Assembly (NCBI RefSeq): GCF_904849725.1 | Contig: NC_058523.1 | Location: 203,139,689-203,203,688 of the forward strand | Length of the DNA: 64,000 bases | Source: Hordeum vulgare subsp. vulgare | Lineage: Eukaryota > Streptophyta > Magnoliopsida > Poales > Poaceae | Direction: 5' to 3' | Shown here: one piece after another, positions 32,456 to 43,678 of the stretch | Position numbering within the stretch: the first letter of the stretch is position 1 | Layout of the letters: each line of letters opens with the position of its first letter | Notes under the pieces: generated by a model | What the model was told of the DNA's origin: nothing | What the model saw: only the letters and a program-made list of their open reading frames with translations | The model's database searches: none | Made by a program: the position numbers and the translations under genes

Positions 32456-33310
32456 GATCTGTGTTATTGGTCTGGCGATGCTTGAGAACCTTTCGAAAAA
32501 CTTGCGTTAATACCCCGTCAGTCCGAGGAAGCTTCTGACTTCCTTCACATTGGTCGGAGATTGCCACTTCGTCACAGCTTCAATATTGGTAGGATGAACG
32601 GGCGATCCTTCTATAGTCATAGCGTGACCCAAGAACCCCAATTCATGCAACCATAATTCACACTTTCTGAATTTGGCATAAAGTTTGTGCTCTCGAAGCT
32701 TGTCGAGGACCATCCTCAAGTGTTGCTCATGTTCTTCTTTAGACTTGGAGAATATGAGTATGATGCTAATAAAGACAATGACAAACTTGTCCAAATACTC
32801 CATGAAGACTTTGTTCATGACATACATGAAGTAGGCTCGAGCATTGGTTAACCCAAATGACATGACCGTGCACTCGTACATGCCATACCGGGTTACGAAT
32901 GCCGTCTTTGGAATATCTTCGGGTCTGACCTTCTATTGGTAGTACCCAGACCTCAAGTCAATCTTGGAGAACACTTTGGCACCACTCAATTGACTGAATA
33001 GGTCTTCAGTCTTGGGGAGTGGATACTTGTTCTTTATCACGACTTCGTTGAGAGAACGGTAGTCAACACAGAGTCTGGTAGTTCCATCCTTCTTGGATAC
33101 AAATAGAACAGGTGATCCCCAAGGAGAGGCACTAGCGCGAATAAATCCTTTCCTGAGCTGCTCGGCCAGTTGTGTCTTCAACTCAGCCAATTCTTCACAC
33201 CCCATTCTATAGGGCTTCTTATAGATGGGTCTTGATCTCGGCATTAGCTCAATAATGAACTCGATGTCTTTGTCAGGAGGCATCTTGGGCAGTTCATCAG
33301 GAAAGACATC
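32456..33310 (-). pseudogene. Reverse transcriptase of the minus-strand Gypsy element, catalytic box destroyed
   Basis: The first part, 32933-33283, reads [19 protein letters not shown] and [20 protein letters not shown], then [12 protein letters not shown], the RT fingers and palm. The second part, 32507-32881, has [19 protein letters not shown] and ends RSFLGLTGY. In the place of the family's FIDDILIFS it reads FISIILIFS, so both catalytic aspartates are lost. A frame break or stop joins the two parts near 32890-32935. Confidence 0.9.
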
Positions 33311-34033
33311 CGGGAACTAAAATACCACTGGTACTTGGTCCAACTCAATTCCCGAAAGGCAATTAACCCGAGGGGCTTGAGCGGAGGCAGGGTTGGAAAC
33401 ATACTTAACTTCAACTCCCTAACTATTGGTCATGGTGACGGCCCTCTTGGCACAGTCCAACAAGCCTTGGTGCTTGGTCAACCAATCCATGCCAAGGATT
33501 ACATCTAAGCCTTGCGACTTAAGGATAATAAGATCTGCCAGGAAGTCTACCCCGTTGATATTAGTCCCAACTCCTTTACATCCTATCCTAGACCTTAATA
33601 CCGGACCCGGGGTTTGTACCATCACCACACTACCCAAATTTGTGGGCTCCATACCACTCTTTTGTGCAAACTTGTGTGTAACAAAAGAATGTGAAGCACC
33701 ACAATCAAACAAAACTATTGTGGGGTTGAGTTGACAAGGAACGTACCCAATATAACATCTGGGTCTTCTTGGGCTTCCTTGCCGATGACGTGGTTCACAC
33801 GAACCTTGGCATAGTTGGGCTGGTTGTGGGGAGCGGGGTTCTTGGGTGGCGCTCCACGACCTTGTCCTTGATTTGGCGCATTGGGGCGCGGTGCATCGGG
33901 CTTCTTGTTGGGGCACGTCCTCGAGAAGTTCCCAGGCTGTCCACGTCCAAAAGAGGTGACTTGTCCTAAGTTTCCGTTGTTGGAACAACTGTTGTTCAGA
34001 TTGTTGTGTGCCGGTTTGGGGTTGGCATACCAC
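33311..34033 (-). pseudogene. Aspartic protease region of the minus-strand Gypsy element
   Basis: The open frame 33419-34033 ends in the protease. It contains IVLFDCGASHSFVTHKFA, with DCGA in place of the more usual DSGA, and LDVILGMDWLTKHQGLLDC, the conserved retropepsin strand and flap-side text. A stop after MTNS separates it from RT. Confidence 0.85.
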
Positions 34034-34973
34034 TGAGGCTGGTAGCTTGGACGAGGAGCAGGGAGGCTAACTTGTTGTGCCTGATAAGTTGGTTTTGTTG
34101 GGGCGAGTTTCCAAGGGTCAGGTTTCTGGTTGCTGGAGGTGTCCTTGTTGATCATCTTGCATTTGCAAGTGTATCCCATGGAATGACGCTTGTCTTCAAG
34201 CATAAGAGCCTTTTTCACCAGGTCGAAGAAGGTCCGACAGTCACAGACAACAAGTTTATACTGCAGGGCTTGCTGGAGACCGTCCATGAAGTGTTATATC
34301 CCGGGTGCCTTATTGCTGACGTCTTCAGGTGCATACCTTGACAGAAGATTGAACTTCTACAGGTATTCCTTGACAGAGCCACTTCCTTGCGTCAGCGCTC
34401 GAAATTCCCATTTCTTGGTTTCCATAATCCCAGAAGGGATGTGAGTGGTGGGGAACCCTTGCTTGAAATCAGCCCAAGTGATCACACTATCGCCTTGCAT
34501 GACCTTGAACCCATCCCATCAAGCTCTGGCGGCACCTCCGAGGCAGTGACAGGCATAAAGAACCTTCGCACGGTCCTCATTGCAGTTAACCAACACAAGG
34601 AGGTCCTTGATGGTGCGGATCTAGTCATCACCATCCAAAGGCTCTGCAGTCTCACTGAAAGTTGGGAGAGAATTTCTCATGAACTCTGACAGAGTGGTGC
34701 AAACATTGCCGTTCATTCCCTGTTGCTGGTTGTTCACAAGGGTCTCGGCCAACTGTTGTATAGCGGCAACATTTGCTTGGTGGTCCTCACAGAGAACTTG
34801 GAGAAACTGAGCTATGGTCGTGTTCCCCGGTGGAGGTGCTGGCAGGAGATTGTCGCCTTGTGGCCGCTCGTGGCGACCTCCAGCTAGAGCCGACCTACCA
34901 GCGTCCGGCTGCTGGCTAGCACTGTTGGTGCTAGGGTTGGCAAAAGTGCTAATGCGAGTCACAGCAACCATCT
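33715..34973 (-). pseudogene. gag of the minus-strand Gypsy element
   Basis: Translation from about 34973 gives MVAVTRISTFANPSTNSASQ, then a proline-rich stretch, TIAQFLQVLCEDHQANVAAI, and, in the same frame through several TAG codons, CNEDRAKVLYACHCLGGAA, KQGFPTTHIPSGIME and LQQALQYKLVVCDCRTF, the typical chromovirus capsid. The zinc knuckle is degraded: SFGRGQPGNFSRTC stands where a CxxCxxxxHxxxxC pattern is expected, so two cysteines and the histidine are replaced. The nonsense codons are mostly TAG where TGG is expected, as after C-to-T change on the other strand. Confidence 0.85.
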
Positions 34974-35468
34974 TGTTTGGAGCACCCGAGTCAAACAACT
35001 GATATAGGCAAGTTAAGGTAACAAGAGAAAAAGCGCGCCTAACGCGGTTGGTAAAGTGCATACCATTAAGATAAGATACTCGAGTTGTCCCTTACATGTT
35101 GCCTAAGGCAAAAGCGTGACTTGCATCGATAGACAAACAATAAAACAAACAAAAACATGCACCCATGGTTTCATATGAACCATTACACGGACTCGACTTC
35201 ACATGGCTTATCCTACCCTAGGGGTTCTCAGATTCAAGTGGTGGGAGTGCTCGGTCCCGCAGACACGTTCCTTTGGGTCTTCCTCCTGGTCATCAGTTGG
35301 ACGGGCATTGTCTCCCAACGAAGGGGTCGGAGGAAGAAGAGGTTCATCCTGACAACGCTTCGCCGGTGGAACGGTGAAGAGCCCACGATACTCCTTCGCG
35401 CTCATGCGATGACGTCGTGCGGGTGCATCTGTGACTTGGTGTACTCGTCCTCTATATGCGATAGCTAG

Positions 35469-35998
35469 TCATCCCTCAGGGGCTCCATCCTTCTTGATCT
35501 TGTTTGTCTTTGCCTTGGCCAGCCAGAGTACCTCCTGAGTGTGGTGAAGTTCCTCACGGATACTCATAGACTCCTTAATGAGGGTGTGAGCTAAACTGTC
35601 GGTGGAGAGGCTGAAGTAGGTCTGGAATCTAAGTGGTGTTCCATCCTGTGGGGTTAATGTCCAGCTCTCACCAATATCATCCTTTCGGAACGGGAAGTGG
35701 CGAGTAGTCGACTCATCAGCCATCTTTGGAATGATGTCTCAAAGGCGGACGAGTGCCTTCCTTGCAGCTGTCTCAACTACAAGCACCAAGGTCTCCATCC
35801 GTGGTCCTTCAAAGAACCAACTCATTGGGGAGTTGTTTGCCTTCACGACCACATCAATGTGGTACTCCTTCATGGTGGCATCGACCCAGTGCTCGTGGTA
35901 GAGGAGAATGGGCGATCGGCAGAGCTGGCACTTCTCCAGGCTGCCCTCAAGGACTAGGGGAAAGCCGGGTGCTAGGAGGTTTCCGGGTACGATGACAA
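35469..35998 (-). pseudogene. Extra ORF between 5' LTR and gag (aORF)
   Basis: On the minus strand one frame runs from about 35998 to the stop at 35469 with a single TGA (near 35720). It starts IVIVPGNLLAPGFP without an ATG, after a TTGTAG that looks like a splice acceptor. It includes LEKCQLCRSPILLYHEHWVD, EYHIDVVVKANNSPMSW, VVETAARKALVRL and, after the TGA, DIIPKMADESTTRHFPF and the last 84-codon open part. The CQLC pair and the long acidic and amphipathic tail suggest a folded protein, not a chance frame. The TGA can come from CGA by one C-to-T change. I recall additional ORFs before gag in some grass chromoviruses; their role is not known. Confidence 0.6.
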
Positions 35999-36160
35999 TC
36001 TACAATGTTTTAAGGAGAGGGTGTTAGTATGCTTTTGGAAGTAGAGTGGAAGAGATAAAAAGTGCATAAATTCCTAGGTATATGTATTAGGTATAGCCTC
36101 GGAAAAAGGGGTTTATCTTATCTGACGTCCATCCTAACTAAGGCATCCTACAGTCAGGAT
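35999..36160 (-). other. Leader between primer-binding site and extra ORF
   Basis: About 160 bases without coding content. A donor site for the presumed splice could lie here or in the LTR, but I cannot fix it. Confidence 0.4.
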
Positions 36161-36173
36161 GGCTCAAATACCA
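36161..36173 (-). promoter_or_regulatory. Primer-binding site of the minus-strand Gypsy element
   Basis: The minus strand reads TGGTATTTGAGCC two to four bases after the LTR end. It matches the initiator-methionine tRNA site TGGTATCAGAGCC except at three positions. Confidence 0.75.
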
Positions 36174-36177
36174 ATTG

Positions 36178-36579
36178 TGTGGGGACCCCGACATATAAGT
36201 CAAGGTCACTAAAAGCACGTGTATAGTGATCCCAGGGATCAATGCTCACTGAACACACGGAAGGTGAATAACAAGAGTTTTATATCCATACATACCATAT
36301 GATACACATAGAGACCATTAAGGTCGAGTCTTACATAGATAGGGCCTCGAAGGCCGACACACCAAACATAACTAGGAGCGGATAACTTGATCGAAAGCGT
36401 GAACCCGAGCCATCTGCCTTTAACTTATAGGCATTCTGAGTGGGAAGCGCCCTAGTTCGCGTGCTCGTCCTCAATGAACTCTTCTCCATATTCCTGCTAT
36501 TCCATACCTGGCCAATTAAGTAACCAGTGCAACCAATGAGTACTTTGAATGTACTCGCAAGCAACCCATGATGTGGAAC
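36178..36579 (-). mobile_element. 5' LTR of the minus-strand Gypsy element, inner part
   Basis: The plus strand starts TGTGGGGACCCC beside the primer-binding site. After 402 bases the LTR is broken by the Copia element at 36580. The last 5 bases, GGAAC, are repeated at 45472, where the LTR continues. The start could be 36176 or 36178. Confidence 0.7.
36575..36579. repeat. Target-site duplication GGAAC, left copy
   Basis: The GGAAC before the Copia LTR start TGTTGCGGAACG is matched by GGAAC at 45472-45476 directly after the other LTR. Confidence 0.92.
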
Positions 36580-38391
36580 TGTTGCGGAACGTTGCATGGG
36601 AAACAAAAAAATTCCTACACACACGAAGACCTATCATGGTGATGTCCATCTATGAGAGAAGATTAGATCCACATACCCTTGTAGATAGCTAAGTGGGAAG
36701 CATTAAGAAACGTGGTTGATGTAGTGGTACAACTTCGTGATTCAAATCACCATCATCCCACGATCCGTCCCATGATCTGTTCCGATCTAGCGCCGAACGG
36801 ACGACACCTCCGCGTTTAGCACAGGTACAGCTTGATGACGATCTCGGCCTTCTTTATCCAGCAAGAGAGATGGAGAAGTAGATGAGTTCTCCGGCAGTGT
36901 GACCGTGCTCCGGTGGTTGTGATGATCTACTCCTGCAAGGCTTCGCCCGAGATCCGCAGATATCCGATCTAGAGGAAGAACTACGTGGTATAGCTTTTTT
37001 TGAGTTGCACGTGGCAAAGTTGTGTTTCAGAAATCCCTAAACCACTAATATATATAGGAGGAGGGGAGGGGATAGCCTTGGGGCTCAAGGGAGCCCCAAG
37101 GGCGCCGGCCGAGTGGGAGGAGGTGGACTCCCACCCCAATTCGGTTTGGGGGAAGGAGTCCCCTCCTTCCTTCCCACCTCCCTGTTTCCTTGTTTTTTCC
37201 TTTCTTTTGGTTTTTTTCCACTTGTGGTGCCATGGCCCTATTGGGCTGGCCTCACTAGCCCACTAAGGGCTGGTGCGCCACCCTAGAGTCAATGGGCTCA
37301 CTCCCGGGTGGGTGCCCCCCTGGTGAATACCCGGAACCCATTCGTCACTCCCGGTACACTGCCGGTAATGCCCGAAACTTTCTAGTGACAAAATGAAACC
37401 ATCCTATATATCAATCTTCATTTTCAGACCATTCCGGTAACCCTCATGACGTCCGTGATCTCATCTAGAACTCCGAACAACCTTCGGTAACCACACATAT
37501 AACTCAATTATACTAAAACATCATCAAACCTTAAGTGTGCAGACCCTGCGGGTTCGAGAACTATGTAGACATGACCCGAGACACGCCTCGGTAAATATCC
37601 AATAGCGGGACTTGGGTGTCCATATTGGATCCTACATATTCTATGAAGATCTTATCGGTTGAACCTCTGTGCCAAGGATTCATATAATCCCGTATAACAT
37701 TCCCTTTGTCCTTCGACATGTTACTTGCCCGAGATTTGATCATCGGTATCCCTATACCTATTTCAATCTCGTTACCGGCAAGTCTCTTTACTCGTTCTGT
37801 AATACAAGATCCCGTGACTCACACTTGAGTGACATTGCTTACAAGGCTTGTGTGTGATGTTGTATTATCCAGTGGGCCCTGAGATACCTCTCCATCACCT
37901 GGGGTGACAAATCCCACTCTTGATCCATGCTAACTCAACAGACACCTTCGGAGATACGTGTAGAGCACCTTTATAGTCACCCAGTTACTTTCTGACGTTT
38001 GATACACATAAGGTATTCCTCCGGTGTCAGTGAGTTACATGATCTCATGGTCATAGGAATGAATACTTGACACGCAGAAAACAATAGCAACAAAATAACA
38101 CGATCACATGCTACGTTCACAGTTTGGGTCTAGTCCATCACATGATTCTACTAATGATGTGATCCAGTTATCAAGTGACAACACTTGCATATGGTCAGAA
38201 AACCTTAACCATCCTTGATCAACTGGCTAGCCAACTAGAGGCTTGCTAGGGACATTGTTTTGTCTATGTATCCACACATGTATCTATGTTTTCATTCAAT
38301 ACAATTATAGCATGGATAATAAACGATTATCTTGAAACAGGAAATATAATAATAACTATTTTAGCATTGCCTCTAGGGCATATTTCCAACA
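36580..38391 (-). mobile_element. 3' LTR of the Copia element
   Basis: On the plus strand it runs from TGTTGCGGAACG to TATTTCCAACA. It differs from the other LTR by a number of substitutions and by a 14-base insertion (about 36769-36782). An antisense TATA element lies at 37046-37056 (minus strand CCTATATATATTA). Confidence 0.92.
37046..37056 (-). promoter_or_regulatory. TATA box in the Copia 3' LTR
   Basis: The minus strand reads CCTATATATATTA, in the position of the mapped BARE-1 promoter upstream of the LTR leader. The equivalent in the 5' LTR is at 44128-44139. Confidence 0.6.
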
Positions 38392-38403
38392 GTCTCCCAC
38401 TTG
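38392..38403 (-). promoter_or_regulatory. Polypurine tract of the Copia element
   Basis: The minus strand reads CAAGTGGGAGAC before the LTR start TGTTGGAAATATGCC. Confidence 0.85.
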
Positions 38404-38443
38404 CACTAGAGTCAATAATCTAGTCCTCACATTGCTATGCGAT

Positions 38444-39958
38444 TTACATTGTTATGAATCTAACACCCAGACAGTTCTGGTGATGATCATGCTTCGCTCG
38501 TGGAAGAGGTTTAGTCAGCGGATCTGCTACATTTAGATCCGTGTGCACTTTGCAAATATTTACGTCCTCTCCTTCGACGTAGTCGCGGATGAGGTTGAAG
38601 CGTCGTTTGATGTGTCTGGTCTTCTTGTGAAAACTTGGTTCCTTTGCTAAAGCAATGTCACCAGTGTTGTGACAAAATAGAGTTATTGGATTTAGTGCGC
38701 TCGGTACAACTCCAAGATCCGTCATGAACTGCTTCATGCAGACACCCTCCTTAGCTGCCTCCGAGGCAGCCATGTACTCCGCTTCACATGTAGAATCTGC
38801 CATGACGCTTTGCTTGGAACTGCACCAGCTTACCGCACCCCCATTAAGAATAAATACGTATCTGGTTTGAGACTTAGAGTCATCCGGATCACTGTCAAAG
38901 CTTGCGTCGACATAACCCTTTATGACGAGCTTTTCGTCACCTCCATAAACGAGAAACATTTCCTTAGTCCTTTTCACGTACTTCAGAATATTCTTGACCG
39001 TCGTGCAGTTATCCACTCCTGGATTACTTTGAAACCTTCCTGCCATACTTATGGCCAGGCCGACGTCCGGTCTAGTGCACAACATTGCATACATGATAGA
39101 ACCTATGGCTGAAGCATAGGGGACGGTACTCATCTTTTCTCTATCTTCCGCAGTTGCTCGACACTGAGTCTTACTCAATTTTATACCTTGTAATACTAGC
39201 AAGAACCCCTTCTTGGACTGTTCCATTTTGAACTTCTTCAAAACTTTATCAAGGTATGTGCTTTGTGAAAGTCCTATCAGACGCCTCGATCTATCCCTAT
39301 AGATGTTAATGCCAAGAATGTAAGCAGCTTCTCCCAGGTCCTTCATTGAGAAACTTTTATTCAAGTAATCCTTTGCGCTGTCCAAAAACTCCATGTTGTT
39401 TCCAATCAGCAATATGTCATCCACATATAATATTAGGAACGCCAGAGAGCTCGCACTCACTTTCTTGTAAATACAAGATTCTCCAACAACTTGTATAAAC
39501 CCAAATGCTTTGATCACCTCATTAAAGCGCTTATTCCAACTCCGAGATCCTTGCACCAGTCCATAAATGGATCGCTGGAGCTTGCATACTTTGTTAGCAT
39601 TCTTTGGATCGACAAAATCTTCGGGTTGCATCATATACAACTCTTCCTTAAGAAAACCATTAAGGAACGCCATTTTGACATCCATCTGCCAGATTTCATA
39701 ATCGAAAAATGCAGCTATTGCTAACATGATTCGAACGGACTTCAGCATCGCTACCGGTGAGAACGTCTCATCGTAGTCAACTCCTTGAACTTGTGAAAAA
39801 CCCTTTTCCACAAGTCGAGCTTTATGAACGGTCACATTACCGTCCATGTTCGTCTTCTTCTTAAAGGTCCATTTGTTCTGAATAGCCTTGCGGCCTTCAG
39901 TTAATACTTCCAAAGTCCACACTTTATTTTCATACATAGATCCTATCTCGGACTTCAT
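38444..39958 (-). CDS. Copia reverse transcriptase and RNase H, open
   Basis: A 504-codon frame without interruption covers RT and RNase H to the natural C-terminus. Near the start are NKWTFKKKTNMDG and ARLVEKGFSQVQGVDYDETF, then QMDVKMAFLNGFLKEELYM, SIYGLVQGSRSWNKRF and the catalytic LILYVDDILLIGNN (residues 175-188). RNase H has GYVDASFDSDPDDSKSQT, DSTCEAEYMAASEAAKEG and VADPLTKPLP. All catalytic residues that I can locate are present. It is part of the single polyprotein; the parts upstream are broken by frameshift and nonsense changes, so this product would not be made from an intact precursor. Confidence 0.93.
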   Translation of the reverse strand: MKSEIGSMYENKVWTLEVLTEGRKAIQNKWTFKKKTNMDGNVTVHKARLVEKGFSQVQGVDYDETFSPVAMLKSVRIMLAIAAFFDYEIWQMDVKMAFLNGFLKEELYMMQPEDFVDPKNANKVCKLQRSIYGLVQGSRSWNKRFNEVIKAFGFIQVVGESCIYKKVSASSLAFLILYVDDILLIGNNMEFLDSAKDYLNKSFSMKDLGEAAYILGINIYRDRSRRLIGLSQSTYLDKVLKKFKMEQSKKGFLLVLQGIKLSKTQCRATAEDREKMSTVPYASAIGSIMYAMLCTRPDVGLAISMAGRFQSNPGVDNCTTVKNILKYVKRTKEMFLVYGGDEKLVIKGYVDASFDSDPDDSKSQTRYVFILNGGAVSWCSSKQSVMADSTCEAEYMAASEAAKEGVCMKQFMTDLGVVPSALNPITLFCHNTGDIALAKEPSFHKKTRHIKRRFNLIRDYVEGEDVNICKVHTDLNVADPLTKPLPRAKHDHHQNCLGVRFITM

Positions 39959-41362
39959 GGCCTCCAGCCATTTGTTGAATCCGGGCCCACCATTGCTTCA
40001 ACATAATTCGCAGGTTCATTGTTGTCTAACAACATGATTGATAAGACAGGATTACCGTACCACTCAGGAGCAGTACATGATCCTGTTGACCTACGAGGTC
40101 TGATAGGAACTTGATCCGAAGTTTCATGATCATCATCATTAATTTCCTCCTCAACCGGCATCGCTTCGACAGAGGTTTCCCCTGCCCTGCGCCATTATCT
40201 AGAGGGATTAGAGGTTCGACAACCTCATCAAGTTCTATCTTCATCCCACTCAATTCTTTCGAGAGAAACTCCTTCTCAAGAAAAGCTCCGTTATTAGCAA
40301 CAAACACTTTGCCCTCAGATTTGAGATAGAAGGCGTACCCAACTGTCTCCTTTGGGTAACCTATGAAGACGCACTTTTCCGCTTTGGGTTCCAGCTTTTC
40401 AGGCTGAAGCTTTTTTAGATAAGCATCACATCCCCCAACTTTAATAAACGACAACTTTGGCTTCTTGCCATACCACAGCTCGTATGGTGTCGTATCAATG
40501 GATTTTGGTGGTGCCCTATTTAAAGTGAATGTAGCTGTCTCTAATGCATAACCCCAAAACGATAACGACAAATCGGTAAGAGACATCATAGATCGCACTA
40601 TTTCTAACAAAGTGCAATTACGACGTTCAGACACACCATTACGATGTGGTGTTCCAGGCGGTGTTAACTGTGAAACGATTCCACATTGTCTCAAGTGAGC
40701 ACCAAACTCGAAACTCAGATATTCACCCCCACGATCGGAACGTGGGAAATTGATCTTCTTGGTACGATGATTTTCAACTTCACTCTGAAATTGCTTGAAC
40801 TTCTCAAACGTTTCAGACTTGTGCTTATCAAGTAGATATATCCATATCTACTCAAATCGTCAGTGAAGGTGAGAAAATAACGATATCCGCCGCGCGCTTC
40901 CACACTCATCGGACCGCACACATCGGTATGCATGATTTCCAACAAGTCACTTGCATGCTCCATTGTTCCGGATAACAGAGTCTTAGTCATCTTTCCCATG
41001 AGGCATGGTTCGCACGTGTCAAGTGATTCAAACACAAGTGACTCTAAAAGCCCATCGAAATGGAGTTTCTTCATGCACTTTACTCCTATATGACCTAAGC
41101 GGCAGTGCCATAAAAACATGGCGCTATCATTGTTAACTCTACATCTTTTGGTCTCGATGTTATGTATATGTGTGTCATCACTATCAAGATTCAACATGAA
41201 CAATCCTCTCACATTGGGTGCATGACCATAAAACATACTACTCATAGAAATAGAACAACCATTATTCTCTGACTTAAACGAGTAACCGTCTCGCAATAAA
41301 CAAGATCCAGATATAATGGTCATGCTTAACACGGGCACTAAATAAAAATTAGTTAAGTTCAT
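39959..41362 (-). pseudogene. Copia integrase with frameshifts
   Basis: Two open pieces cover it: 40715-41362 and 40026-40694. The first has the GAG-pre-integrase module, WHCRLGHIGVKCMKKLHFDG and TCEPCLMGKMTK, the zinc-binding histidines and cysteines, and EIMHTDVCGPM with the first catalytic aspartate. The second aspartate (SDRGGEYLSFEF, about 40720-40755) and the glutamate (HRNGVSERRNCTLLE, about 40640) are in another frame, so a frameshift lies near 40800-40860. The last part runs through GYPKETVGYAFYLKSEGKVF into the linker. A further frame change near 40190 leads to DQVPIRPRRSTG before RT. Confidence 0.88.
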
Positions 41363-42423
41363 AACTAATCCTGATGGTAACTAAAGTGAAACTGTGCCGA
41401 CGGCGATTGCATCAACCTTGGAACCATTTCCCACGCGCATCGTCACTTCATCCTTCACCGTCCTTCGTTTATTCCGCAGTTCCTGCTTCGAGTTGCAAAT
41501 ATGAGCAACAGAACCGGTATCAAATACCCAGGCACTACTACGAGAGTTGGGTAAGTACACATAAGTAACATGTATATCATATATACCTGATTTTTCTTTG
41601 GCCGCCTTCTTACCAGACAAATACTCGGGGCAGTTGCGCTTCTAGTGACCCATCCCCTTGTAATAATAACACTCTGTTTCTGGCTTAGGTCCAGCCTTGG
41701 GTTTCTTCGTCGGATTAGCAATAGGTTTGCGCTCTTCTTGGAGTTACCCTTCTTTCCTTTGTCGTTTCTCTTGAAACCAGTGGTCTTATTGACCATCAAC
41801 ACTTGGTGCTCTTTCCGGAGTTCCGACTCTGCGACTTTCAGCATCACGAATAACTCGTCGGGTGACTTGTTCATCCCTTGCATGTTATAGTTCAACAGAA
41901 AGCCCTTATAGCTAGGTGGTAGTGATTGAAGAGTTTTGTCAGTGATAGCCTCTTGCGGGAGTTCAATCCCCAGCTCAGCCAGACGGTTTGAGTACCCACA
42001 CATTTTGAGCACAAATTCACTGACAGACGAATTCTCCTCCATCTTGCAAGCATAGAAATTATCGGAGGTCTCATACCTCTCGATCCAGGCGTTCTTCTGA
42101 AATATAAACTTCAACCCTTGGAACATCTCATATGCTCCATGACACTCAAAGCGACGTTGAAGTCCCGGTTCTAAGCCATACAAGACTGCACATTGAACTA
42201 CTGAGTAGTCCTCCTTACGTGTTAACCAGGCGTTCAAAACATCTTGGCTAGACGTAGCGGGTGGTTAATCTCCTAGTGCTGCATTAAGGACATAGTCATT
42301 TTTCCGAGCTTGCAGGAGGAGTTTTAGATTACGAACCTAGTCTACAAAGTTGCTTCCATCATCTTTCAACTTAGCATACTCTAGGAAAGTATTGAAATTC
42401 AGGGTTGCTAATGCGTGAGCCAT
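41363..42423 (-). pseudogene. Copia gag and protease with nonsense codons
   Basis: The start ATG is at 42423-42421 (MAHALATLNFNTFLEY). Two nonsense codons (TAG in NFVD*VRN at about 42340, TAA in LGD*PPA at about 42270) precede the open part from 42237, with NAWLTRKEDYSVVQCAVL, CHGAYEMFQGLKFIFQKNA and LQSLPPSYKGFLLNYNMQG, typical gag. The zinc knuckle reads CYYYKGMGH, then a stop, then KRNCPEYLSG, so a cysteine is replaced and the usual tryptophan codon is TAG. Protease follows with SSAWVFDTGSVAHICNS, with the DTG intact. Confidence 0.88.
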
Positions 42424-43660
42424 TGATCTAGCACATAAAATATTGCAAAGTGGACTTAGACTACGTTCAAGACAATTAGAGTTTAACTAATCAAATTGCT
42501 AATAAACTCCAACTCAAAAAGTACATCTCTCTAGTCATTTGAGTGGTACATGATGCAAATCCACTAACTCAAGTCTCATCATCACGTGAGTTGACTATAG
42601 TTTCAGTGGTAAGCATCTCTATGCTAATCATATCAATTATATGATTAATGCTTGACCTTACGGTCTCTTGTATTCTGAGGCCATGTCTGCACATGCTAGG
42701 CTCGTCAAGTTTAACCCGAATGTTCCCCATGTGCAACTGTTTTGCACCCGTTGTATGTGAACGTTTAGTCTATAACACCCGATCATCATGTGGTGTCTCG
42801 AAACGACGAACTATTGCAATGGTGCACAGTCGGGGAGAACACAATTTCATATTGAAATTTTAGTGAGAGATCACCTTATAATTCTACCGGCATTCTAAGC
42901 AAAATAAGGTGCATAAAAGGATTAACATCACATGCAATTCATAAGTGACATGATATGGCCATGATCTTGTGCTTCTTGATCTCCATCACCAAAGCACCGA
43001 CATGATCTTCTTATCACCGGCGCCACACCATGATCTCCATCATCGTGCCGCCATTTAGGTTGTCATGCTATCTATGCTATTACTACTAAAGCTACGACCT
43101 AGCAATATAGTAAACGCATCTGCAAACACAAACGTTAGTTTAAATACAACCCTATGGCTCCTGCCGGTTGCCGTAGCATCGACATGCAAGTCGATATTAA
43201 CTATTACAACATGATCATCTCATACATCCAATATATCACATCATGTCTTTAGCCATATCACATCACAAGCATACCCTGCAAAAACAAGTTAGACGTCATC
43301 TAATTTGTTGTTGCATGTTATACGTGGTTGCTATGGGTATCTAGTATAATCGCATCTTACTTACGCAAAAACCACAACGGAGATGTGAAAAATTCTATTT
43401 AACCTCTCTCCAAGGACCGCCTCAGTCAAAACCAATTCAACTAAAGTTGAAGAAACCGACACCCGCGAGTCATCTTTATGCAACAAGTTGCATGTCAGTC
43501 GATAAAACCAGTCTCTCGTAAGCGTATGAGTAATGCCGGTCCGGGCCGCTTCAATCCAACAATACCGCCGAATCGAGAAAAGTCTAAGGAGGGAAGCAAA
43601 TCAAACATCAACGCCCACAAAACCTTTTGTGTTCTACTCGAGATAACATCTACGCATGAA
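42424..43660 (-). other. Leader of the Copia element between primer-binding site and gag
   Basis: About 1.2 kb without a gene on either strand. BARE-1 elements have an untranslated leader of this size that holds dimerisation and packaging signals; I cannot see these directly. The frames at 42648-42863 and 43478-43672 are chance frames. Confidence 0.6.
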
Positions 43661-43664
43661 CCTA

Positions 43665-43677
43665 GCTCATGATGCCA
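43665..43677 (-). promoter_or_regulatory. Primer-binding site of the Copia element
   Basis: The minus strand reads TGGCATCATGAGC directly after the LTR, a degenerate form of the initiator-methionine tRNA site TGGTATCAGAGC. The same variant is present in the second Copia at 60362-60374. Confidence 0.8.
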
Positions 43678-43678
43678 C

